Below, piece by piece: positions 35,097 through 42,683 of a stretch of 64,000 nt of DNA (its first letter is position 1; every line of letters starts with the position of its first letter). The notes below the pieces were generated by a model. That model had not been told where the DNA came from, did no database searches, and saw only the letters and a list, made by a program, of their open reading frames with translations. Source of the stretch: JBHJGO01 sp050331715 (GTDB lineage Bacteria > Cyanobacteriota > Cyanobacteriia > Cyanobacteriales > Microcoleaceae); contig JBHJGO010000051.1 of assembly GCA_050331715.1 (NCBI GenBank), positions 38,318 through 102,317 on the forward strand. The letters are read 5' to 3'. A program made the translations under genes and the position numbers.

Positions 35097-35936
35097 AGAT
35101 TCGATATAAGCATACTTCTACTAGCATACTCGGGTGTTGTAACTTCGTGCTAAATTGCTTGGAGGAAGCCAGGGATGTGATTTCGTAAAGGGTAATATTA
35201 TAACTTTCTTCCAAAGATCCATTTGGACAGACGGTATTCACCATAGACCCTCTGCCTCTTCGATGAAAAATATAGGAAACATTTAAAAAATCGGCTCTTA
35301 GCTGGAAGAATTAGATTTTATACTAGTTTTCTTGCTAAAAACCGATATCTACCCATGCAACTCTGGGTTTGTACCGAACCTCTAGAGGAGTCAGTTCAGT
35401 TAGGTGGGCAACGCTGCCCCCGCAATCGCTTGATAAATTTCATGCTAAACCTCCTAAATTTGCTTGATTTGCTAATTGTCGAGATAAATTTGAGGACTTT
35501 CAGCAGCGAACTCAACCCTGTCAAAGAATCGCTCAGCCCCTCCGGATATACCATGAACGTTGGGAAATGTAGCTCCAGCTAGAACTTTTCCTGTGTTTAT
35601 TTCCTGTGTTTATTTCCTATATTTATTAGCTTACAGAAACTGAACTTAATTGAGGCTTAGTATTTCCAATACAATTATTCACTCTGACTTATTAATCGAA
35701 CCCATGGTTAAGCGGTCTCTTCATAGAAAAAAGTCTATATCTCAGTTGGAGCAAGTTTTTCCTCTGGCTTTCGATCCGGTGAAGCAGGGGTGCAAGAGCT
35801 GAGTCCCCCCCCTGACGGTACGGGTCACATCCTCTGTAAATTCTTGCGATGGGTCTGGGGCAGTCGGCGCAATTTCTGGTAGGTTTAACTATATGAAGGC
35901 TTTTTCATTTTTTTAAATTTCATCTGGGAGAGAGAG
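35097..35936. other. 840-bp gene-free stretch upstream of psbZ and of the vWA gene
   Basis: No convincing gene. A weak inverted repeat (ATCGG..TTAGC at 35290-35302 with GCTAAAAACCGAT at 35334-35346) encloses an A/T-rich loop. A + strand frame at 35355-35582 has no family look. The last 60 bp before psbZ are T-rich, with a strong GGGAGAGAGAG ribosome site, and probably contain the psbZ promoter. The divergent layout means both flanking promoters must lie here. Confidence 0.5.
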
Positions 35937-36128
35937 ATGTCAACAATTTTGTTTCAAATTGTTTTAGCTGCATTGGTGATTCATTCCTTTATCATGATCG
36001 TTGGTGTTCCCGTCGCCTATGCTTCCCCTCAGAACTGGAGTCAGGCAAAGCCACTGCTCTACATTGGTTCTGGCCTATGGATTGCTTTGGTAATTGCGGT
36101 TGGCGTTCTAAACTTCTTCGTGGTCTAG
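35937..36128 (+). CDS. psbZ: photosystem II protein PsbZ (Ycf9)
   Basis: A 63-residue protein with two membrane helices (about residues 4-26 and 38-61) joined by the loop YASPQNWSQAKPLLYIGS. PsbZ sits at the edge of the PSII core and stabilises the PSII-antenna contact. The start MSTILFQIVLAALVIHSFI and the end LNFFVV match the family. A good purine-rich ribosome site precedes the ATG. It is a monocistronic gene followed by an intrinsic terminator. ribH follows on the same strand after the terminator. Confidence 0.95.
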   Translation: MSTILFQIVLAALVIHSFIMIVGVPVAYASPQNWSQAKPLLYIGSGLWIALVIAVGVLNFFVV

Positions 36129-36182
36129 AATAGCGACCTATCACCACAGCCTGGAACTTGAGAGAGATTGGTATTCGACGAA

Positions 36183-36226
36183 AAACCCGCGTTGTGATGT
36201 TGAGTTCAACGACGGGTTTGTTTTGT
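36183..36226 (+). terminator. intrinsic terminator of psbZ
   Basis: AAACCCGCGTTG pairs with CAACGACGGGTTT (one bulged A), with a 12-base loop, followed by GTTTTGT. It lies 54 bp after the psbZ stop and 22 bp before ribH. Confidence 0.8.
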
Positions 36227-36248
36227 ATTGAAAAGGGTTGATTAGAGA

Positions 36249-36878
36249 ATGGCCGTTTTTGAGGGGAGTTTCACCCACACTGACACGTTGAAGTTTGCTA
36301 TCGTTATTGGCCGCTTCAATGATTTGATTACCACTAAGCTTCTGGAGGGGTGTCAGGATTGCCTGAAGCGACATGGGATGAATCCTGATCCAGAGGGAGG
36401 GCAGGTTGACTATGCTTGGGTTCCTGGGAGTTTTGAAGTGCCGTTGGTTGCCCATCAGTTGGCGCTGTCTCGCCGCTACGACGCCATCATCTGTCTGGGG
36501 GCTGTGATTCGAGGTCAGACACCCCACTTTGACTACGTCGCGTCGGAGGTTTCTAAAGGAATCGCTGCAACGGCTTTCCAGACGGGGGTTCCAGTCGTGT
36601 TTGGAGTTCTCACCACTGACACCATGCAGCAGGCAATGGAACGGGCCGGCATCAAGAGCAATAAGGGCTGGGAATACGCTATGAACGCCCTGGAGATGGC
36701 CAGTCTGATGGGACAAGTTCGCCGACTCTCCAGCTCAGTGAGTCCCCACTACGGCTCATTTACAGCGTCTCCTGTTTTATCGGCAGGTCTGGAGTTACCG
36801 ACTCAACAGAATACCGGCTCGATTGATTCCGATGCTTCAGAACTTCCGCCAGAATCAACGGATCTGGACTTGATTTGA
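36249..36878 (+). CDS. ribH: 6,7-dimethyl-8-ribityllumazine synthase
   Basis: A lumazine synthase, the penultimate step of riboflavin synthesis, condensing the butanone phosphate with the ribitylamino-uracil. FAIVIGRFNDLITTKL opens the core, VPGSFEVPLVAHQL near residue 65 and CLGAVIRGQTPHFDYV near residue 83 form the active site with its conserved His, and FGVLTTDTMQQAMERAG follows. The core covers about residues 1-160. The protein then runs on for about 50 residues of Ser/Pro/Glu-rich, probably disordered tail, longer than the usual bacterial enzyme of about 155 residues. Confidence 0.93.
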   Translation: MAVFEGSFTHTDTLKFAIVIGRFNDLITTKLLEGCQDCLKRHGMNPDPEGGQVDYAWVPGSFEVPLVAHQLALSRRYDAIICLGAVIRGQTPHFDYVASEVSKGIAATAFQTGVPVVFGVLTTDTMQQAMERAGIKSNKGWEYAMNALEMASLMGQVRRLSSSVSPHYGSFTASPVLSAGLELPTQQNTGSIDSDASELPPESTDLDLI

Positions 36879-36949
36879 CTTGGATTTTGTGCAAGCCTGT
36901 TGACAAATTTGGTCTGGCTTTGCCATACTAGTCTGAGTAGATAAATATT

Positions 36950-37021
36950 GCGGGTATAGCTCAGTGGTAGAGCGTCACCTTGCCAAGGTGAATGTCGCGC
37001 GTTCGAATCGCGTTACCCGCT
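36950..37021 (+). tRNA. tRNA-Gly (anticodon GCC)
   Basis: A 72-base cloverleaf. Acceptor stem GCGGGTA pairs with TACCCGC, the D arm has AGCTCAGTGGTAGAGC, the anticodon arm has CACCTTGCCAAGGTG with GCC in the loop, and the T arm has the GTTCGAATC loop. The discriminator base is T. CCA is not encoded. An intrinsic terminator follows directly. Confidence 0.96.
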
Positions 37022-37030
37022 TCCAAGGGA

Positions 37031-37055
37031 GCCGAGGTCATGCCTCGGCTTCTTC
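37031..37055 (+). terminator. intrinsic terminator after tRNA-Gly
   Basis: GCCGAGG pairs with CCTCGGC over a short TCATG loop, followed by TTCTTCGTT. It ends the tRNA transcript, in front of the convergent sbtB gene. Confidence 0.75.
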
Positions 37056-37078
37056 GTTAGCTCGGCTAGGTTTTGAGT

Positions 37079-37139
37079 TAGAACTTTGCAGTTAGAACTT
37101 GTGGCTAGAACTTGTAGCTAGAACTTATGATTAGAACTT
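37079..37139. repeat. TAGAACTT tandem repeat, five units
   Basis: TAGAACTT recurs at 37079, 37093, 37106, 37119 and 37132 with a period of 13-14 bp. The last unit overlaps the 3' end of sbtB and supplies its final codons and stop. Confidence 0.88.
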
Positions 37140-37448
37140 GTGTGCGTGCAGTACCTCCATCACGTCACAGAGATAGGCGATACCCGAATAATCATCGAAA
37201 AACCGCGCTGCGACCTCATCTGAAATCTTCACGGCCATTTCCCGAGTGGGAGTGAGCACCTCGAACTTGATGTTTGCCTGGGTGTCAGAAACACTGGGTT
37301 GCCCAGATGAGCGTATGTTGCGACTGCCTCTACCGCCAGCCTCCACCACCGTATAACCGCTAGCTCCGGCTTCTTCGATAATCTTGGCAATCTTTTGTAA
37401 CAGCAATTTTTCCGTAACGATAACGAGCTTGCTGGCATGTTGGGTCAT
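37131..37448 (-). CDS. sbtB: PII-like bicarbonate regulator SbtB
   Basis: A 105-residue PII-like trimeric protein that binds adenine nucleotides, including cAMP, and regulates the SbtA transporter. Family blocks are SKLVIVTEKLLLQKIAKII, GASGYTVVEAGGRGSRN (T-loop base), ANIKFEVLTPTREMAVKI and DDYSGIAYLCDVMEVL. The ATG at 37448 is chosen by comparison with known SbtB starts (M-x-x-x-SKLVIVTEK). The known cyanobacterial C-terminus with a CGPxGC disulfide R-loop is absent; the protein ends HAHKF inside a tandem repeat. It lies 142 bp downstream of sbtA on the same strand. Confidence 0.92.
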   Translation of the reverse strand: MTQHASKLVIVTEKLLLQKIAKIIEEAGASGYTVVEAGGRGSRNIRSSGQPSVSDTQANIKFEVLTPTREMAVKISDEVAARFFDDYSGIAYLCDVMEVLHAHKF

Positions 37449-37590
37449 GTTAGTTACCTCTCGATGTGTGTATTGATTGAACTGCATGAAAACTTATGAA
37501 AACGGCAGCACTCAGTGCAGTTGCGCTGAGCTAATTGCCGTGTTGGTCGCCGGGACAGGGAAGCACTGGCAGACCCCAATCCGCCTGGGA

Positions 37591-38736
37591 TCAGTTGCCC
37601 GCTAGTGCCTGGGCCAATCCGATAAATAGCGGTATTCCCAGGGCAAGCGCAACCGGCGTGCCGACGGCTGTGGACGAGCCGATGTAGGCAGAGGGATTAG
37701 CTGATGGGATACCAGCTCGTAAGGTGGGCGGCCCTGAGATATCTGAACTGGAGGAGGCAATGACGGCCAGGATGACAACACCGCCAAGGCTAAATCCCGT
37801 GATGTAGTGGGCAATCATGCCAAGACCGAAGGCAATGAGCCCATGTAGTAGTGGCGCTGCAAAGGCGTATAGGGCGTACCACTGGCCCACTTTACGCAAC
37901 TCGCCAAGTCTTGCTGTAGCCTCTATTCCCATTACCAGCATCAGTATCGAAAGCAGTCCACGGAAGAGAGGATTGAAGAAGCTCTCATAGACACTTTCTG
38001 GTTTGGTAAGAATCCCCAGAGCAAGGCCGAGCAGCAGAGCTGACAGAGCAGAGCCTTGAAGGCTTTCCTTGATGATAGGCCATATCTCAACCCGCTTGTC
38101 CGCAGTATCGGGCTTGGGATATCCGTGGGCGACAATGCCCTGCTCACGGGGATATTGATCCGGGGCACTGGAATGCCCGCCTACAGCAACGCGCTGTTTG
38201 CTGAGATACTCCTGTTTGCTGAGCTGCTCCTCTGCGGCACGGAGCCGCTTCTGCTCACTGATGTGCAGGCTAGCCAGGACGATTGCGGTCACAAGGGCTG
38301 GGATGTCCATGAAGGGATAGAGGGCAGCGGCCCAGGCCTCGTATTCGATGCCCTCCGATTCAAGTAGTGTCAGGCCAGCGGCGAGGGTAGAGCCACTCAC
38401 AGCACCGAACAAGCCTGCGGTCGCAACAGCATCCACGGTTTTGACATTCGGTAATATCCCCAGCGTGTAGCGCCCGATAAACACAATCAGGATCCCTATT
38501 GCTACAGCGAACAGTGCTGGCAACAGCATCTCCAACAGATTGGCATTGCGGATGGCAATGCCACCGCTCAGGCCAACTTTAATCAACAGCATGAAGACGA
38601 TAAACTTATAAATCGCATCTGGAATTTGCAGTCGACTATTGAGGGCGGCAACAACCATACCACCAATTAGAAAACCGAGGGTCGGGGACTGCAACTTACT
38701 CAGAAAAAGCGTCAAAAAATTGGACAAAAACTCCAC
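37591..38736 (-). CDS. sbtA: sodium-dependent bicarbonate transporter SbtA
   Basis: A 381-residue inner-membrane Na+/HCO3- symporter of the carbon-concentrating mechanism. The start is GTG 38736, giving MEFLSNFLTLFL, which matches the known SbtA N-terminus. About ten helices flank a central hydrophilic loop (about residues 165-215) as in the family. GLFGAVSGSTLAAGLTLLE and ASSSDISGPPTLRAGIPSAN are conserved transport-site blocks. The C-terminus GIPLFIGLAQALAGN also fits. It is transcribed with or ahead of sbtB, which encodes its regulator. Low-CO2 induction by NdhR/CmpR-type control is known for the family but not demonstrated by this sequence. Confidence 0.95.
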   Translation of the reverse strand: MEFLSNFLTLFLSKLQSPTLGFLIGGMVVAALNSRLQIPDAIYKFIVFMLLIKVGLSGGIAIRNANLLEMLLPALFAVAIGILIVFIGRYTLGILPNVKTVDAVATAGLFGAVSGSTLAAGLTLLESEGIEYEAWAAALYPFMDIPALVTAIVLASLHISEQKRLRAAEEQLSKQEYLSKQRVAVGGHSSAPDQYPREQGIVAHGYPKPDTADKRVEIWPIIKESLQGSALSALLLGLALGILTKPESVYESFFNPLFRGLLSILMLVMGIEATARLGELRKVGQWYALYAFAAPLLHGLIAFGLGMIAHYITGFSLGGVVILAVIASSSSDISGPPTLRAGIPSANPSAYIGSSTAVGTPVALALGIPLFIGLAQALAGN

Positions 38737-39312
38737 GTTGTAATTCCTCCTTGATCAGATCTTGTTTGAAAAATTAGTCATTTCAACTCCCTGTAGCCCG
38801 GCGCAGTGAACGCCGAACTAACCCCTAATTGCGTTTTTAAAGCGTGAATAAAAGATCGCTAAAGCGCTTCGACATCTCACGAGAGCTATTCAAACGATTG
38901 GAAAGTGTCAATCACCGTCTCATCTCCCATTGATTTAACTCTATCCTATTGGTTGATCAAAAGTGAACCAAATTCTGGGAATTTGAGACGCATTATTCTA
39001 TTCAATTGATAAATCACGCTTATGGCTCAAGCCCTGAGCTATATCCAAATGTGGTGCGGAAAACTTTTGAAAACCGTTGAAAACTCCGGATCATGTGAGT
39101 GCCAACACAACAGCAATGACAAACGCGACACCTAATATTAGATGTCGAGATATTAAATGTCGAGTCCGAAGCCCAGTAGAACGTCTAAGCTACTCTGTGC
39201 ATAATTCCGAGATTGGGAACATTGCCTGATGTATGGATGGGAATGCAGGTAGAGCATGACCTTCCCCTATAAGTTTGTCAAATTTAAGTTCAGGTCATAC
39301 GTCTAGTTAGCC
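38737..39312. other. 576-bp gene-free stretch upstream of sbtA
   Basis: No gene is visible. A 15-bp direct repeat (ATATTAGATGTCGAG at 39135-39149 and ATATTAAATGTCGAG at 39150-39164) is the clearest structure. The sbtA promoter should lie in the first 250 bp next to its GTG. I could not assign regulator sites with confidence. Confidence 0.5.
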
Positions 39313-39665
39313 TTATTCATCTTGGATTTGTTCAAGTTGCTCGGTAAATTGTGCCTTTAGCGCTTCAAGTTGCTCGATTTGAGCCTCAACCTTGACTTTT
39401 GCTTCTACATACCAGACGACACAATCCTCGAATTCCTTCAGCCGCTGCCGAGCTTGTTCAAGCGACTGATCAATGGTTCCCCCAATAGCTTCACCAATTC
39501 CGTTGAAAGATTTTTTGATTTGACCAAGCTGTCCACTAATTCTGATGAGTTCATTCCTAACGCCTGGGCTTTCTCCTTCAGTGCTTCCTTGCCTTCCGGA
39601 CTGATAGTCAGGTGAAGGCTGACTTTGTTTTTGGGCTTCGGCCCCGGTTTCTTTCGCTCTGTCAT
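39313..39665 (-). pseudogene. ribbon-helix-helix plus coiled-coil protein, frameshifted in a G run
   Basis: From ATG 39665 the frame gives KKPGPKPKNKVSLHLTISPE, then LGMNSSELVDSLVKS, a ribbon-helix-helix (MetJ/Arc-like) DNA-binding pattern, and stops at 39438. The other frame continues below as GTIDQSLEQARQRLKEF, then VEAKVKVEAQIEQLEALKAQ, a coiled coil ending at 39313. The two join if one G is added in the run of five (39479-39483), giving LLGGTIDQS. Either the gene is frameshifted, a sequencing error exists, or a slip makes both forms. Its divergent neighbour has a palindromic operator in its promoter, so it may be the local repressor. Confidence 0.55.
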
Positions 39666-39708
39666 GTTCGCACATAAATCTTTGACCCTATTTTACCAGC
39701 GTGAGTGG

Positions 39709-39770
39709 ATTGACATTTTTAACTTACGTACGTAAGATAGCATTTATTCAATTCACGAACGTAAATTACG
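39709..39770 (+). promoter_or_regulatory. sigma-70 promoter with two palindromic operators
   Basis: TTGACA (39709-39714) and TAAGAT (39733-39738) are 18 bp apart. The perfect 14-bp palindrome CTTACGTACGTAAG (39723-39736) overlaps the -10 box, and a second palindrome CGTAAATTACG lies at 39760-39770. The sites lie between the ribbon-helix-helix gene and the divergent two-gene operon, a classic place for autoregulation by a dimeric RHH repressor. Confidence 0.65.
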
Positions 39771-39790
39771 GATATAAGAATTACTGAGGA

Positions 39791-40048
39791 ATGACCATGA
39801 CCTACGAACAACCGCCGAAAACAAGCTTGCCTGGATTTCAACACAACCGAATTCCGCTAACTGTGACCTTCTCACAGGGCTGCGATCGCCTCTCTCGCAC
39901 GTTTCCCTACACCCTGACCCATGAAGAAATGGGCCATTATTTAGAGTGTTTGGAGATAATACTTTCCTTTACTCCCGACAACGTCAAAGCGGCCCTCAAC
40001 TTCTGGCAGTGGCATCAATTGAACCTAGCAGCAGGAGAAGACCAATGA
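39791..40048 (+). CDS. small unknown protein, first gene of a two-gene operon
   Basis: An 85-residue protein preceded by a good GAGGA ribosome site, starting at ATG 39791 (a second in-frame ATG lies two codons on). It reads as a basic and aromatic N-terminus, CDRLSRTFPYTLTHEEMGHY in the middle, and NFWQWHQLNLAAGEDQ at the end. I do not recognise a family. It is co-directional with and overlaps the next gene (ATGA). The promoter with palindromic operators just upstream suggests tight control by the adjacent ribbon-helix-helix protein. A toxin-antitoxin-like or mobile-element role is possible but unproven. Confidence 0.65.
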   Translation: MTMTYEQPPKTSLPGFQHNRIPLTVTFSQGCDRLSRTFPYTLTHEEMGHYLECLEIILSFTPDNVKAALNFWQWHQLNLAAGEDQ

Positions 40049-40287
40049 CCCGATTTGTGAAATTCAGCGATCTAGATCAACGGCGTCAGATTCTGATTGC
40101 GGGCCATGCCCTGGGAATGCGGAATATTCGTTTGGCATTTTCAACGTTTCCCCGCGTTGTTCGGACGGTATTCAAGACATCAGCGGGACAAGCACAGCGA
40201 TTGACCCCTCAAGAGCTAGCTGATTTGATACAGCAGTTAGATGAATCTGCCGAATCGGAAAATCCCAAGCTGTTTTTAGATCTATGA
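40045..40287 (+). CDS. small unknown protein, second gene of a two-gene operon
   Basis: An 80-residue protein starting at ATG 40045, which overlaps the TGA of the previous gene by 4 bp. The larger frame to 39946 is a shadow of that gene. The product is helical and basic in the middle (FSTFPRVVRTVFKTSAGQAQ), then acidic (LIQQLDESAESENPKLFLDL). No family is recognised. Translational coupling with the preceding gene implies the two act together, possibly as a complex. Confidence 0.65.
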   Translation: MTRFVKFSDLDQRRQILIAGHALGMRNIRLAFSTFPRVVRTVFKTSAGQAQRLTPQELADLIQQLDESAESENPKLFLDL

Positions 40288-40329
40288 TGATGACACCGAC
40301 TAAAACCGACTCGCCGGAATGCTTGTGAC

Positions 40330-42255
40330 ATGATGAATTTACAAATCGACCTGCTCCAGTTGCCCTTCGCATTTGTATTTACTTCTCCTGGCCCTGTGAT
40401 GTTCAATTTGGGGCCATTTTCCGTTCGCTGGTATGGTTTTCTGATTGCTTCCGCCGTTTTGATTGGGGTGACGTTATCTCAATACCTGGCTCAGCGGCGA
40501 GACGTGAATCCTGAATTGATTGGAGATTTAGCCATTTGGTTGGTCTTAGCTGCCATTCCCTGCGCTCGGCTCTACTATGTGGCATTTCAGTGGGAGAACT
40601 ATGCAGCGAATCCGATTAGCGCTTTAGCCATTTGGCAGGGAGGTATTGCTATTCACGGCGCAATTTTGGGGGGAGCCTTGGCCAGTTGGATTTTCGGGCG
40701 AATTCATCGGATTTCCTTTTGGCAACTGGCGGATTTAGTCGCACCGTCTTTAATTTTGGGTCAGGCCATTGGACGTTGGGGGAATTTTTTCAATTCCGAA
40801 GCCTTTGGCTCTCCCACGAATCTACCCTGGAAACTCTACATTCCACCGATGATTCAGGTGAATGGCGACACGATTTATCCACGACCCGCAGAATACGCCA
40901 ATGTTGACTATTTTCATCCCACTTTCCTCTACGAATCAATCTGGAATCTGGCGGTGTTTGGGCTGCTGATGAATCTCTTCTTTCGGGATCAAAAAAGTAA
41001 ACCACCGCTCAAGGTCGGAACTCTATTTCTGGTTTATATTGTTGCCTATAGTGCAGGTCGCGTTTGGATTGAGGGGCTCCGAACCGACAGTCTGATGTTG
41101 GGGCCATTGCGAATTGCCCAGCTCGTCAGTTTGTCCTGCATCATTCTGGGTTCTCTAGCGCTATGGTGGCTCTATGCCAAGCCAAACCGTTCCCTAGCTC
41201 CTCGAACCATCAGTGGTTCTTCCGGTCAGTATGCTTCAAGTCAATATGATTCTGGTCAATATTCTTCTAGCCCTTCTTCCACCGTTATGAACCAACCCAA
41301 CTCCAATCGTAACCCCAGACAGACGAGTCCCAGAGGAAATCCTAGGGCATCTGAGGCCACCGAACCGCCCCTGTCTACTCGGCAATCCCGTCAATCGCTG
41401 AAATCCGTGAACTCTGGTCAAAGTGCTTTTCCGGGTTGGATTCTCTGGACAGTTCTGACGGCCCTGCTGCTTCTCCTCGGGGTATTTCTCACGAATCGGG
41501 CTACCTTGCTAGGCGGTTCCGAGGCTCCCCAGTCAGATGCTCCCACCGATGTTCAGTCTGGGGAGACTCAGTCAAATTCTCCAGACGCCGCTCAACCCCA
41601 GGCCACTTCCGAGGTGGCCCCAGAGCCTCAGACGGGAACTGTTGATCCAGACGGTGCAGGAGCCGCCCAACTGGCCACGGCCAAAGCTCAGTTACAAAGT
41701 GGATCAGCGTCTAACCTGAATCGAGCTGTTGTGGAAGCTCAGAAAATTCCACCCGATAACCCCGTTTACCCCCAAGCTCAAAGTGATATCGAACGCTGGA
41801 GTCAGGGGATTCTGGATATTGCAGAAGGACGGGCACGAGAAAATAACTTTGAGGGGGCAGTTGCCGCTGCTCAGATGGTACCGGAAGCCAATCGGTCAAT
41901 CCATGCCCTGGCGCAACTACGAATCCAGGAATGGCAGCAGCAGGCCGAAGCAGTGCAAGCCAATCAGGATACTTTCCAGCAGGCTCAGGCATTGATTCGT
42001 TCGGGTCAGGCATCGTCCTACAACAAGGCGATTGAACAATTGCGTCAGATCGAACCCGAACAGCCTGGTTACGCTGCGGCTCAGAAGCAAGTTGATCAGT
42101 GGAGTGCAGAAATCCTTAAAATTGCCCAGGCCCGCGCTCAGAGGAAGCAGTTTGCTACGGCGGTTCAGGCCGCTCAGTTAGTACCCGAAGGAACATCGTC
42201 TTATGATGCTGCCCAGAAAGCGATCTCCCAGTGGCAAGCTGAACTCAAAAAATAA
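40330..42255 (+). CDS. lgt: prolipoprotein diacylglyceryl transferase with a long extra C-terminal half
   Basis: Residues 1-290 are a complete Lgt, which moves diacylglycerol from phosphatidylglycerol to the lipobox Cys of prolipoproteins. Blocks are WYGFLIASAVLIG, WQGGIAIHGAILGG near residue 103, GRWGNFFNSEAFGSP near 147, HPTFLYESIWNL and GRVWIEGLRTDSL near 240. Standard enzymes end near residue 280. Here a Ser/Gln/Tyr/Pro-rich linker follows, then another membrane helix at about residues 368-390, and then about 250 residues of helical repeats containing AAQMVPE, EQLRQIEPEQP and AAQLVPEG. Such repeats resemble those of cyanobacterial envelope or TPR-like proteins. The fusion is co-linear in one frame with no stop. 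Confidence 0.88.
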   Translation: MMNLQIDLLQLPFAFVFTSPGPVMFNLGPFSVRWYGFLIASAVLIGVTLSQYLAQRRDVNPELIGDLAIWLVLAAIPCARLYYVAFQWENYAANPISALAIWQGGIAIHGAILGGALASWIFGRIHRISFWQLADLVAPSLILGQAIGRWGNFFNSEAFGSPTNLPWKLYIPPMIQVNGDTIYPRPAEYANVDYFHPTFLYESIWNLAVFGLLMNLFFRDQKSKPPLKVGTLFLVYIVAYSAGRVWIEGLRTDSLMLGPLRIAQLVSLSCIILGSLALWWLYAKPNRSLAPRTISGSSGQYASSQYDSGQYSSSPSSTVMNQPNSNRNPRQTSPRGNPRASEATEPPLSTRQSRQSLKSVNSGQSAFPGWILWTVLTALLLLLGVFLTNRATLLGGSEAPQSDAPTDVQSGETQSNSPDAAQPQATSEVAPEPQTGTVDPDGAGAAQLATAKAQLQSGSASNLNRAVVEAQKIPPDNPVYPQAQSDIERWSQGILDIAEGRARENNFEGAVAAAQMVPEANRSIHALAQLRIQEWQQQAEAVQANQDTFQQAQALIRSGQASSYNKAIEQLRQIEPEQPGYAAAQKQVDQWSAEILKIAQARAQRKQFATAVQAAQLVPEGTSSYDAAQKAISQWQAELKK

Positions 42256-42261
42256 AAGAAC

Positions 42262-42345
42262 GCCCCAGAATTATCTCCAGGGCATCAACCAGGGTGCATC
42301 TACCATTCTCTTTCTCTAGGGAAAACAGCCCTTATCCGGAATAAA
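42262..42345 (-). ncRNA. candidate small RNA, copy 1 of 2
   Basis: On the minus strand the element ends with the hairpin GCCCTGGAGATAATTCTGGG and a T-rich tail, the look of an intrinsic terminator. A -10-like TAGACT lies 11-16 bp upstream of the element (42361-42356). The segment is repeated at 42448-42531 with one difference. It contains no reading frame of note. I cannot tell from memory which known cyanobacterial sRNA family, if any, it belongs to. Confidence 0.5.
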
Positions 42346-42447
42346 GCTAGAAAAAAGTCTAGCGACATGGCTGCCCATCATTTCATTAAACCTGCTGCGA
42401 CTTGAGCGAAGCCTGAAAATATTTGAGGAAAATTCGAAATAAAAAAG

Positions 42448-42531
42448 GCCCCAGAATTATCTCCAGGGCATCAACCAGGGTGCATCTACCATTCTCTTTC
42501 TCTAGGAAAAACAGCCCTTATCCGGAATAAA
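42448..42531 (-). ncRNA. candidate small RNA, copy 2 of 2
   Basis: This 84-bp element is identical to copy 1 except for one base. On the minus strand it ends in the same hairpin and is followed by CCTTTTTTATTT, a strong terminator tail. A -10-like TAAGAT lies 10-15 bp upstream (42546-42541). An inverted repeat ATAAAT-CGAA-ATTTAT covers the start region (42527-42542), a possible repressor site of Fur type. No NtcA-type GTA-N8-TAC box is visible upstream of either copy. Confidence 0.55.
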
Positions 42532-42683
42532 TCGAAATTTATCTTAGACTGACATTTGAGCGTCATTGGTTCTTGAGCGAGGATTTTTTTGTCAATCCTG
42601 TTATAAGCTGATTCAGCCAAAGATATTGTTACGGTCTACTATTCAGCTCTATTGAAATCTCCAAAAATTCAAAATCAGACTTC

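Noticed and set aside
35355..35582. A 75-codon + strand frame upstream of psbZ
   Set aside because: Composition is not protein-like (repeated Leu/Asn runs), with no ribosome site and no recognisable family.
35785..35850. GGGGTGC...GCTGAG phrase resembling the start of a TPP riboswitch ahead of psbZ
   Set aside because: The second conserved half (CTGATCTGG-type block) is missing and psbZ is not a thiamine gene.
42256..42683. Cobalamin riboswitch in front of cobM
   Set aside because: The B12-box and adjoining conserved blocks are not visible; the repeats there face the other way and end in minus-strand terminators.
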